From NCBI GenBank assembly GCA_027575765.1, contig JANBPT010000564.1:1-30632 (forward strand): 30,632 nt of DNA, in the 5' to 3' direction. Positions 22,101 through 30,632 of this stretch are shown here, one piece after another. The number at the start of each line of letters is the position of its first letter. The stretch's first letter is position 1. The notes beneath the pieces were generated by a model. The model saw nothing but the letters and a program-made list of their open reading frames with translations, had not been told where the DNA came from and made no database searches. The position numbers and the translations under genes are program-made. This DNA is from Tieghemiomyces parasiticus. Taxonomy: Eukaryota > Kickxellomycota > Dimargaritomycetes > Dimargaritales > Dimargaritaceae.

Positions 22101-23507
22101 TTACACATCAGCCATGATGGCGTCACTTCCGGATGCCAGCGTCGTTTCAGAAGACGCGGCTGAGGCCTCGCGGAAGATGGCAAAGCGGACGTTGTGCAGG
22201 GCATTTATGTCCCCGTTCCATGTCCTAGGCGGTTGAAGGGCGGGAAGGGTGTGGGAGGGGGTCATTGACAAAGCGAGATATAAGGATCGGGAACTCACAC
22301 TTGGGAGAGTGAATAGTGTGACTCGCCTCCGGCAACGCTAACTGCCAACCAGCTGCCGAGAACAATCATCATCTCGGCCTGGGGCGCAAGGTGGGCACTT
22401 ACCGCATGTAGGCCACGGTCGGTGCATCTGTCAGGTCAGGGAGCTCTGTTGGGTAGAGACGGGGTAGTCGAAGGATGGGTGCGAGGTGAGCGACCGACGA
22501 CCACTGGATTCGGCCGAATTGTCAAGGCTAAGTAGGACGAGAGGAATGAGAGATCATGACTTACCGATACCAGACTTATATTCGCCCTGATTCTGCTTTT
22601 TAACGAACTTCATCGCCTCGGCGCTCTTATGCAAGGGCTGGTCTTTCCGGCGCTCACTCTCGAACTTGGCGATTTCCTCATCGTTGCGGTCAATGTACCT
22701 GTCCGGTGGGCCGCACAGAAAGAGCAACGTGTGAGGGAACAGGGTGAAGGGGATAATCATGCAGATGCTTGATTAAGCTTGTGACTAATGGTCAGAGCTA
22801 CGATGCCCGGGATACCTCCTGTAATCTTACCCTCCGCGCCTAAACGCAGCAGGGGACGCCGCAGCGCCTAGGTCTCTTACTTACATCATGATCAGTTCGT
22901 GCACGTCGTCATTAGTGAGAACCTTCTTATCGTCATCCATGGCATACCGGAACCACATGTACCGCTCGGCTGGTGTGACGCATTCAAGGTTAGAGGGTGC
23001 AGATATTCCGTTGCGGGGCCGCGTTGGTTAATCATCATTAGGTGGGTGAGCGACACGGCGCCCGAGTTACATGATTAACAAGCTATAAAAACCTACCTGT
23101 GACGCTGATGGTGTCTAGACGCTGAGCCTTGCCGATGGACTTGCGCCCGGCGATCAGGTGCGAACGCTGCATCTGTTTGGCTTTCCGCGAGTACGGGTGG
23201 GCCAAGTCCTTGCCCTTGATCTTTTTGAGAGACTTCTTCTTATTGTTCGGCTGGCGTTGGTATCGAAAGAGGGGGGACGGTTATAGAGGTTCGGTACGGG
23301 CATTAGTCTGCCGGCTAGTGCATTGGGCCCGTTCCATTCGTTCGCGTGGTATGCGGATAGCTCTAGTAACGCTGGCCTCATTTGGACCTTGTCCTTGCCC
23401 AAGCCCCGCGTCGCGGTAATTCGACAGCGACGTTCGAGCCGGGCAGGAGTATAGAGTGCCCGGAGCCGAGAAGCATCAGGTCGGTTCGGGCTGTTGATAT
23501 TTACCAT
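22101..23507 (-). CDS. TMA16: Translation machinery-associated protein 16, six exons
   Basis: TMA16 associates with pre-60S ribosomal particles. Coding exons on the minus strand are 23507-23505 (the ATG alone), 23250-23097, 22969-22885, 22698-22565, 22427-22403 (25 nt) and 22224-22101, giving 174 residues, the normal family size. Donors are GTAAAT, GTAGGT and three GTAAGT, acceptors are all CAG or TAG, and every phase matches. Hallmarks are the Lys-rich N-terminus MPNNKKKSLKKIKGK, HPYSRKA at 19-25, ERYMWFRYAMDDD, the helix HELIMMYIDRNDEEI, and the C-terminal WNGDINALHNVRF. Without the first intron the ATG would read into an unrelated frame, so the start-codon exon is needed to obtain the family N-terminus MP. 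Whether upstream UTR sequence belongs to exon 1 cannot be seen. Confidence 0.9.
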
Positions 23508-24430
23508 GGCGTCAGGAGGGAGTTCGGGGTTACGGGCGAATGGCGAGGCAGGTGTTAGTTTGGTTTACATTGAGTACCAAACCGTCGTTGCAAATCAGTT
23601 CATATGTGGAGTAGGCAGCCCATGGCATGCTACACTCCATTCCCGGCCCTCCGCCGACACTGGACATCCTGAGCACTCTTTTTTTTTATCATGAGCATCT
23701 CGCCCCATATCTTCAGCAGATTACATGCCACGTGACTATTAGCACCCAGGCCTTTGAAGCCTTGCCCTGCTCTCGCTACTTTTCGCCAATGTGCCTAGCT
23801 ATGTATAGCTTCAACTATAATGTTTGCTCCTTCAAACCGGTAGGACTGTTGCCCCATTACCAATATTTTCTTAGGTACGACACTATGGTCCATATAGAGA
23901 CGTAGCCACGGCGGTTGGGAGATAAGATGTCCGTACGCGATGTACTTAAAAGTGAGAAAATGGGAGTCTTATTTAGCCGATGTACGAAAACCAGTGTAAT
24001 TGAAGAATGAAATAACGTGCACCAAGAGTTGGATGCTTCTCGGGCCTGGTATAGAAAAAAAATTAGGCCAGTGAGTGTGTTAGTATGTGTCAAACACTAC
24101 ATATATTTCTCTGGGGCGGGAGGACATGGGAATTAGGCGGCGTTGTACGTGCCAAACATGACTAGCAAAATAAGTGCGTGCGCGATGGAACGCGTTTAGG
24201 TTCGAAGCTCTGCACATACGATGGGTGAAGTAAACCGGACCGCTTTAAGTTTTGGCGCAGGGTGGACAACAATGGAGAACCAAGGTGCGGCGCTTTCCGT
24301 CGGATATGGTGTACTCAACCTCTGGTGAGGAGACCCACCTCGGAGCCCCCCTTAGTCGAGCCGGTTAATTGATACGGCGCCATAACCCTCCCCCCGCCAG
24401 AATTGGCGAATAATGCCCGGGACCTTCCTT
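23508..24430. other. Spacer with TMA16 promoter
   Basis: No gene is supported. The 250 bases upstream of the TMA16 ATG hold no obvious TATA box on the minus strand. AT-rich sequence follows (23660-24130). The minus frame 23857-24093 has no recognisable features. Confidence 0.4.
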
Positions 24431-24436
24431 TTTATT
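24431..24436 (-). terminator. Polyadenylation signal on the minus strand
   Basis: AATAAA on the minus strand begins 8 bases past the TAA of the candidate exon ending at 24445. This supports that exon as the end of a real minus-strand gene. Confidence 0.45.
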
Positions 24437-24444
24437 GGCCCCGT

Positions 24445-24775
24445 TTACTGTCGGGACTCCCGCCCTTTTGTTGAGCGGCGGCCCTCCATAGCGTGCTGCC
24501 TAATGTCATCCTTGGACTCAAAGACTTCCAGGTCTTTATCCCCTTCCTCCCTGGCTTTGTATTCAATGAAGCATTCTCGTTGCTGTTCTTTTTGGTCACT
24601 ACGGCGCTTGCGCCTGCACCAAACCGTTTGCGATTACACGGTAGTGGCCGGTGCTCGCTCCTTCGGGAAAGGACGGGGGGGGGTTGACTACTTACAAGCC
24701 AACGTCGCCGTGAGGGAGGGTAGTTATAAAGGGCTGTGACGCTGCCTGTCTGTCGGAACCAACGCTCCGTACCTC
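24445..24775 (-). CDS. Fragment of a small charged protein, start not found
   Basis: The last exon (24613-24445) encodes 55 residues that look strongly coding: RKRRSDQKEQQRECFIEY, then a Glu/Lys-rich part, EVFESKDDIRQHAMEG and RRSTKGRESRQ before the stop. It is preceded by an 82-base intron with good signals (donor GTAAGT at 24695, acceptor GTGCAG). The exon before it ends at 24696 in matching phase and reads TTLPHGDVGL across the junction. That frame is open back to 24775 but has no ATG, so one more small upstream exon, a frameshift or a sequence error is implied. A minus-strand TATAAAA lies near 24816-24822, and the divergent CRH gene starts at 25104. I do not recognise the protein; the composition suggests a nuclear or RNA-associated factor, which is only a guess. 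Confidence 0.45.
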
Positions 24776-25103
24776 TTAGAACCCCTCCCCGTCCGTATCC
24801 TCATTTATCTTTTTCTTTTTTATACCTCTGGTCGCCTACCTCAATTGTCTCCTTGTCTACAACCGGTTATTTTCGCGTTACTATTCTGGAGACATTGTCA
24901 CGGACTGTATATTATCACACGTCTCTAATAACTAGGTTACCCCCTGCTATTGCACATTTTTCCTCAACTACGTCTTGTCTGACCTTACACCGTGTTGGCT
25001 GTTCAACTCCACACATTAGGCTACCTTACAGTGCTCCGAACTCGGACCCACCGTCCTTAACCGATAACCCTCCCGCGCCCCCTCCCTCCGCACTTACAAC
25101 GGC

Positions 25104-26337
25104 ATGGTTCGTCTTTACAGTCGTTATGTCGCTCTCACTGGGCTCCTGGTCTTCCACCTGATATTATTAGGCAGCGTGAGTGCCAGTCCCAGCCCGAGTG
25201 ACCTTAAACCTCTCCCGAGCATGCCGGTTAATAATATAGCGCCGACGACCGACAACGAGTCACCCCCCGCCTCTAAAAGCAGTGCCGAGCCGGCACCTAC
25301 TGTGAACCTGTTATCATCTCTCCTACACCTCATCGGCATTGACGTTGGAGGCTCCGAGTCGAACGGCTCAGCCTCGGAAGCAAGTAAATCGACTACAGCT
25401 GCCCTTTCTGCGTCAGCCTCGCCTACCTCCACAACTAGCTCCACCGCAGCTGCCACGGGTGACAGTACTAACGGAGTCCCCAGCACAGGCATTACCAATG
25501 CCGACAATGCCGCCGTGACATGCTGGAAGAAGGACTACACTCTGACTCGGGAAGAATTGGTCAAGGACTTCGAGATTACTTGCCCCAACAACGTAACTTT
25601 CAGTGACGGTGTCATGCAGTGGAGCATGGACCAGTCTTGTGGTGGGGTTGGCCTCAAGTACGCTCGCAACGATATCTGGTATGGCCGCTCTACTATTACC
25701 ATCAAGTCCGCCTCCATGCCCGGTGCCGCCACCGCTTTTATCGTAAGTATTGTTCTATTATACCATAGGATTATCTGAAACTGAGCCTCGGGAGATCCTG
25801 GCTTGCTATCGTTGGAGTCCCCCCTCCATACCGGTTGCTTGCCGGCCCCCAACGTTGTACCATTTTGCTTCACATACTGACGAATCTTATATATCTCATC
25901 AACTTTCCCTTGCGCATATATCAATCCATTCCCCTTTGTGACTATAGCGTGGCGTCCCTGGCCAAGATGAGATTGACCTCGAATGGGTCGGTTTAAATAC
26001 TAGACTCACCGAGACGACGTACTTTGTAGGTGGCATACACGTCAACAATGATGTTGAGGCCGACCGGAAACCCCTGGGTGATACGGATTTCTCCAAGACG
26101 TTCGTAGAGTTCTCCATCGATTTTACTGAGAAACAGACCCAGTGGTACATGGATGGTAAGGTCATCCGTACGCTGGTGAACGATCCCTCGAAAAAGTATC
26201 CGACCAATGCCCGCGCCTGGATTATGAATGTTTGGGATGGTGGAGCTGTCAGCCCCGTCTGGGCCGGCGTGACCGACTGGACCAAAGGGCCCGCCACGGC
26301 CCAGATCACGAAATTGTCTTATGAAAGCTACTGCTAG
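25104..26337 (+). CDS. Secreted CRH-type cell-wall transglycosylase (GH16), two exons
   Basis: CRH enzymes cross-link chitin to beta-glucan in the fungal wall. Exons are 25104-25742 and 25948-26337 (GTAAGT...ATAG, phase 0), giving 342 residues. Residues 1-28 are a signal peptide (basic start, LLVFHLILLGSVSA). Residues 30-135 are a Ser/Thr/Ala/Pro-rich linker, probably O-glycosylated. The GH16 domain begins near VTCWKKDYT (C140, C160), contains WYGRSTITIKSA, and carries the catalytic motif DEIDLEW at 220-226, with E221 as nucleophile, D223 helper and E225 acid/base by family analogy. QWYMDGKVIRTL and the terminal region down to the last Cys match the family. There is no C-terminal GPI signal and no chitin-binding module, so it is likely released or held by its linker sugars. 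The linker precedes the domain, whereas many family members have it behind. Confidence 0.93.
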
Positions 26338-26719
26338 CACCGTAACCACCCGGGTCCTTAGGAAATGTACGTGTTTAAGACATGGTTGACAGACACAACT
26401 GCTGCACATGGGCATGAAGACAGTGGTAGCTTTGACGCGGCTACGATAATCAAGTCCCACTGTCATTTCGTCGGTTGCTAGTGAGTTTATAATTGCGCTT
26501 CTCGCTTTTTATTCCCTACAGCTTTGTTTCGCTTCATTGCCGCCCTACTATTAGATAGGTGATTAATATAGTGTAATTTTATAAACGGTTTAGGCAGACA
26601 TGGATGTCTTTGTAGAACGGTATGAATATCGATAGAGATATACAGAAATTAACTAATATTTAGCGGCAGCCGTAACGAGCCAGGTAAACATGGATGGCGG
26701 ACGTATGAGACCCCGGTGG
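26338..26719. other. Convergent 3' spacer
   Basis: This is the AT-rich 3' region between the convergent CRH gene and the proline-rich gene. A minus-strand AATAAA at 26508-26513 could serve the minus-strand gene, about 207 bases beyond its stop. No other feature is seen. Confidence 0.4.
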
Positions 26720-27896
26720 CTAGCCACCACGAATTAGGTCACAGGCACCACCTGGGGGCGCTAGATGGGGACGGCGAGGGGTCGCAAGTAGACGGATCGG
26801 AAGCGGCCGGTCGACGGCAGCCAACTTTTCCATATCCGGCTGGACGTCAGCGAGAACAAAGGTTGCTTCCTCTTCAGTGAGGATCACGGGCGAGAGGCCG
26901 GGAACGAACATCTCCGCCGCCCAAATCTGGGCCCAGTTGGGCTGGACGTCGGCCAACGAAAAATTGGCCTCGTCCTCTGTCATGGATATCGAGTTCAGGA
27001 TATCATCATCCTCGTCGTCGTCACCTTCCTCCTCCTCAGTGCCGCCAAAAGGGGGCGGCAGTGGTGCTGCTGGACAGACTGGGGCGGGGTCCTGGTAAAC
27101 GGGGGGAGGGGTGGCAGGGGAGGGGGGCCGTGGAGTGGGCGCCGTGTTTAGGGTGGCAGGGGCCGGAAGGTTGGCCGGTGCAAGTGGGGGACTGGTGGCC
27201 GACATACACTTGGAAGAGGTAGTGGGGGAGTCTGGAGGAGTGGGGATAGGGATAGGATATAGAAGTTGCGGGGTATGAGATAGCGTAGATGAGACGGCGG
27301 GATGGGGAGATATGATTGGTGAAATCGGGAGATGAAGGGGTAGGGATGGCAAGGTAGTAGGCTGTAGTTGATCAGTAAGACTGGGTGACTCTTGAGGAGA
27401 AGCAAGAGGCGCTGCGGGGGTGCATGCAAGAGAGGTTGAAGAAATGGGTGGGGAAGGAGGAGAGGCGGGAAGCAGACACAGCTTGCGCGTTGACGTAGAG
27501 GATGCGGTAGAAGGCGGGGTTGCTAGGGCTACAAGTTTAGAGAAAACGATGGACAGTGGAAGGTGACGCTGTAGAGTCAGGACGCCAGTGACTGCGACAG
27601 AGGGCAGGGCAATAGACTCCGTAGCCGAATTAGCAATGTAGTAGGTGCGGGGTGCCTCCGAGGGCCGTTTCACTTGGTCCATGTCGGGTTTGGCCCCAAG
27701 AGCCCGGTACAGCAAGTGTACAGTGTGGTGGACAAAGGTCATACAGCCTAAAGGTAGGGTGCATGGTAGAAAAGGACAAGGGGTAGCGTAATTAGCGACG
27801 ACACTTTCAGAGATGACAACCACCTTACAAAGATACTGACAATGTATCGGTTGATGTATAGCCTTCTCACCTACCTTCCTTGACAGCGGTGCGCAT
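26720..27896 (-). CDS. Proline-rich acidic protein with tandem repeat, two exons
   Basis: Exons are 27896-27875 and 27747-26720 on the minus strand (donor GTAGGT, acceptor TTTAG, phase 1), giving 349 residues. The ATG at 27896 is the first after a minus-strand TATA at 28062-28067. An unspliced alternative would start at 27823. Residues 9-90 contain FVHHTVHLL and SIALPSVAVTGVLTLQRHLP, which faintly recall the first helices of a Pho80/Clg1-type cyclin box, but the rest of such a box is absent. Residues 90-240 are Pro/Ser/Thr low complexity. Then come an acidic block (EEEEGDDDEDDD) and two copies of a TE[DE]EA-x-F-x-LADVQP motif at 264-277 and 298-311. The coding frame is supported by the duplicated motif and clean open length; the function is unknown. 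A cyclin relic is a weak possibility only. Confidence 0.6.
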
Positions 27897-28061
27897 CACT
27901 GTGACGGTCTGTAGGGAGGATGTAAATGCGATAGAGTCCAAGCGTGATTCAGAGGTCAATTTCAAACCAATGTTCGTATTAGACGATGTATGTAGTGGCT
28001 AGTTTCAGGAAAGAATGAGGAGGCAACGAACGGCGTATCCAGGAGGAATGGGTAAGTCTGG

Positions 28062-28067
28062 CTTATA
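28062..28067 (-). promoter_or_regulatory. TATA box with abutting CCAAT, minus strand
   Basis: On the minus strand CCAAT is directly followed by TATAAG. It stands about 170 bases before the ATG of the proline-rich gene, and no ATG occurs in between. Confidence 0.35.
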
Positions 28068-28072
28068 TTGGT

Positions 28073-30387
28073 CTCAGGTGAAGAGCTGTAAACACAGCGG
28101 GAGACCGGCGACCACCAGTGAGACGATTGGCCTTATTGCCCGGGCTGAAGGTAGTGTTGGGGTATGGTGATCGTACTGATAGAAGAGCTAAGTGCATTAA
28201 CATGGCGCCAAGTTTCTCGGGTGATGCAATATGTATCTCTCGTCTTCATCTACTACTGCATCTGGAGAATGCCCTATTATGGGATAGCTATTTGCATAGA
28301 GGAGCGGTCTCGGCCACTACACCGGACCTTCCTTTCCTTCTCATTATTGCTACCTTCCGTTCCACTCCTATTGTTGCTGTCCTGGGTCCAGATAGTTCAA
28401 CCGTAGCGGATAACCAATATACCCAAGACAGTACATCAATGGCACAGGAATAGTTATTCCCTCGCCAGAACCTACCACCAGCTGGGTAAGCCAGGAAAGT
28501 GATTGGCCAATCGTACATCTAAGCAACGAGCTTTATTCCTAATATACTAGTTGTCCCCACACTTTACCGCGGAAGTACCAAACACGCCGCATCCGATAGC
28601 CATCTGCCAATAATCGTAGATATAATGAAGAGGTAGGTCCTAGTTGCACTGACTCCCTTCCACAGGTGACCGGTGAGAATTCTTTTAGCCCCTTTTAACG
28701 TTGTATGTATATTTGGTCTTTGTTTCGTGAGGTTGTGTTCCGTCGAGTGACTAGAATACAGAGTTCAGCCTCTTCCTTGTAAGGTTATATTGGATTTGAT
28801 ATCCTCCCTCCTGGCTCTTTCCATTTCAATACCCGAGGATCAGTCTGCTGCATCCTACAATGACATACCACCCCGTCTTCTGCCCCCCATCCAAAATAAA
28901 AGGGCATCGTCTCGGCCCAAAGCTCTTCTCGTCTAGATGCTTGACACCATGTCTCCATTGCCCTACCTTTAATCCAACCGAGGTAGGCCCGGGTAAGTAC
29001 CTCCCCCAACACCCAACACCTGTGCTAGAGGGGATGGGGCTAGAAGGGGGTGAGGAGGGTTGGGACGACCAACGATTATTTGACGAGTACAAAAAGTCAA
29101 CGTAGAATACGAGTAAAATTTAAAGGTTGGAATATGGGGGGTTCGTGCATGTGGGGGTGAGTTTAAGGAATAAATAGTAGTTCTGCAAATACCAGGTAAT
29201 ACATAAAAAGCGGTGGTAGGCAATAATAGATATGTAGAGAGTTGGAGTGGTCCTTGGAGTTTCGATGAACCGGTGATACTGTGGGCAATGATTTGGGCGA
29301 GAACATTCGGCTTGGTTCAACGGTCAGGTTTGATAGAAGTGGCGAGCCGAAGGTAACAGGTCGGCGGAAAGGTTTCTAGCGGCATGTACAAGAGTTTACC
29401 TATGGCTGCGCGGAAACATGAAAGAAAGCTGTCTCGTGAGACATTGGGTGCCTGTTAGGAGGTGTAAGGAAACGTCTACATTGGATGTCTGGTGGTCCAA
29501 CTTAGGATCTGCCATGAAGAGGTCGGAGGGTAGGCATAATGGTGCCCGATAATACTTCGGGGGGCGCTCTGACGAGCGACGATACAACGTGGATAAGGGA
29601 TGTGGGATTCGAGAAGTGGTAGGTATGGTTATTAGAGGCATCACACAGCCCAACCAAACCTGGCGGCCCGAGTGGACCGTCCGTCTCAACGCAGGCTGAA
29701 GGCATGTCCCATATCTTTTAGCATTCATCATATTTTAGCCCGTCGCCTCGTTTACACGACTTTAATAACGTGGTCCTATCGAATCTCGTGAACTACTTTG
29801 ACGACCCCTACTCTATAATTTAAACCATCGGCTCGACGACTCAACAGCATAGCACCTAAACGCGTAAGTACATAGTGAATTATACCCTTAATTTTAAAAC
29901 CCAATTTTCAACTACGTTCAACGCCAAAGTGTGAAGGCTAATCGTCCTATGGTGCGGCCGTACCGATCGCAACTCCCGCCTGCTCCCTAAGGCTGGAGCC
30001 CATGAAGTACGACACCTCCTCGTCCTCATACAATCGTCAAGCAAAGTCAGTCAGTGCAGCGTTAATCAAAGCGTAGTGCCATTATAGGCCTAATATCCAG
30101 GGCATGTACCTGTGCCATACTTGCCTAACGGCCGTACAAATCTGGCCAATGGGAGTTAATTTCGGGCGCTCAGACTTTACTACTTTATGCCCCCCTAACT
30201 TCTGTACCTTTTTTTTTAAGTGTTCGTCTCTCGTTGCGGTTGGCACCACGCGACCGTCCTCACCAACTTGTTACCCGTCCCCATAACCCCCATCCTCTCC
30301 TTCGGCTGCCCCACGATTCACACCTGCACACTTTTTGACGATTCACCGCCCTCTTTTTTTTTTCCTGCCGCTTTCCGACCCCTCTCT
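28073..30387. other. Long spacer, no supported gene
   Basis: No frame shows a domain or convincing coding character. The plus frame 28118-28453 and several minus frames (28785-29012, 29396-29731) are open by chance. An intron-like string lies at 28633-28662 (GTAGGT, CTGAC, CCACAG) but its flanks do not give a sensible protein. The right end becomes C/T-rich with T runs at 30210-30219 and 30353-30364, the leader of the next gene. Confidence 0.35.
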
Positions 30388-30632
30388 ATGCTCCGGACCG
30401 TTCGCCATCTGATGACTTCGACCACCCGCAAGGCTTCCCCCTCTCCGATCGCCGAGGTCACGGCGAAGCATGCGCGTACGACGACCGATTCGGGCGATGA
30501 GTCGCAGTCACCCACCCGCTTGGAGGGCGGGCCCTACCGTGCCCATCCGCACCCGGTGCTAGCGTCGAGCACCTCGCCGGCGCTCCGGTTTGAGATTCTG
30601 GCGCGGTGTTCGACGACCAAGGCGCGGGTATC
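30388..30632 (+). CDS. QTRT1: Queuine tRNA-ribosyltransferase catalytic subunit, N-terminus only
   Basis: The first 81 codons are present and run off the right edge. After about 55 variable residues (a Thr/Ser/Arg-rich N-terminus that might act as a mitochondrial targeting sequence), the read SPALRFEILARCSTTKARVS matches the start of the TGT fold, where family members read '..F.....C..[ST].AR.G.L..PHG'. The enzyme exchanges guanine for queuine at the wobble position (34) of tRNAs for Tyr, His, Asn and Asp. The catalytic aspartates and zinc site would lie outside the window. A second in-frame ATG at 30412 could be a shorter start. Because only the N-terminus is visible, assignment to the catalytic rather than the accessory subunit (QTRT2) rests on this one motif. 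Confidence 0.75.
   Translation, partial: MLRTVRHLMTSTTRKASPSPIAEVTAKHARTTTDSGDESQSPTRLEGGPYRAHPHPVLASSTSPALRFEILARCSTTKARV

Noticed and set aside
24199..24208. GGTTCGAAGC resembling a tRNA B box
   Set aside because: No A box, acceptor stem or anticodon arm can be built around it.
26877..27098. Plus-strand ORF with poly-Ser over the proline-rich gene
   Set aside because: The Ser run is the antisense of the acidic Asp/Glu block, and the duplicated motif supports the minus strand.
28633..28662. Intron-like string GTAGGT...CTGAC...CCACAG
   Set aside because: It is too short for the introns seen here (82 bases or more), and joined flanks hit stops.
28860..29105. Plus-strand 81-codon frame ending in a charged tail (EEGWDDQRLFDEYKK)
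   Set aside because: The tail looks protein-like, but the first half does not, and the GTAGGC/GTAAGT-like strings inside give no consistent exon.

Overview
The window reads as nuclear DNA of a filamentous, probably early-diverging fungus (inference). Genes are compact and GC-rich, with short GT-AG introns that mostly start GTAAGT or GTAGGT, and the spacers are AT-richer and rich in pyrimidine tracts. A CRH-type cell-wall glycosidase is fungal. A long, animal-like THADA/Trm732 and a queuine tRNA-ribosyltransferase, which budding yeast lacks, argue against a Saccharomyces-like yeast. I cannot name the species from sequence alone; a Kickxellomycotina/Zoopagomycota-type fungus would fit.

Layout. 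On the minus strand, 1-2225 carries the N-terminal 741 codons of a signal-anchored protein with a Tyr-x3-[VIL]-x-Pro repeat; it runs off the left edge. A 6.4 kb spacer (2226-8584) without a convincing protein gene separates it from a divergent Myb/SANT-like regulator (8585-9781, +). That spacer holds two notable things. One is a promoter-like cluster at 3420-3657, with three TGACGTC sites, a TATA box and three inverted CCAAT boxes. The other is a run of hairpins at about 5370-5765, bracketed by a TATA box and a T6 tract, which may be an undescribed structured RNA gene. Next on the plus strand come FEN1 (10355-12147, five exons), the THADA/Trm732 homologue (13023-19965, four exons, 2115 aa) and an intronless five-helix membrane protein with an NCxWC motif (20601-21851).

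Facing it on the minus strand is TMA16 (22101-23507, six exons). Its first coding exon is only the start codon, and one internal exon is 25 nt. A minus-strand fragment of an unrecognised charged protein (24445-24775) lies head-to-head with the secreted CRH/GH16 transglycosylase (25104-26337, +). That gene converges on a proline-rich, acidic minus-strand gene (26720-27896) with a 34-residue internal duplication. A second long spacer leads to the start of a queuine tRNA-ribosyltransferase gene (30388 to the right edge, +).

Functionally this is a housekeeping neighbourhood. It covers DNA flap processing (FEN1), tRNA anticodon-loop modification (Trm732 for position 32, TGT/QTRT1 for position 34), 60S biogenesis (TMA16), cell-wall remodelling (CRH) and one DNA-binding regulator. 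I see no operon-like logic, no transposon with intact ORFs, no CRISPR array and no tRNA or rRNA gene. Exon borders were placed by eye from splice consensus, reading phase and family conservation; no computation or search was run.
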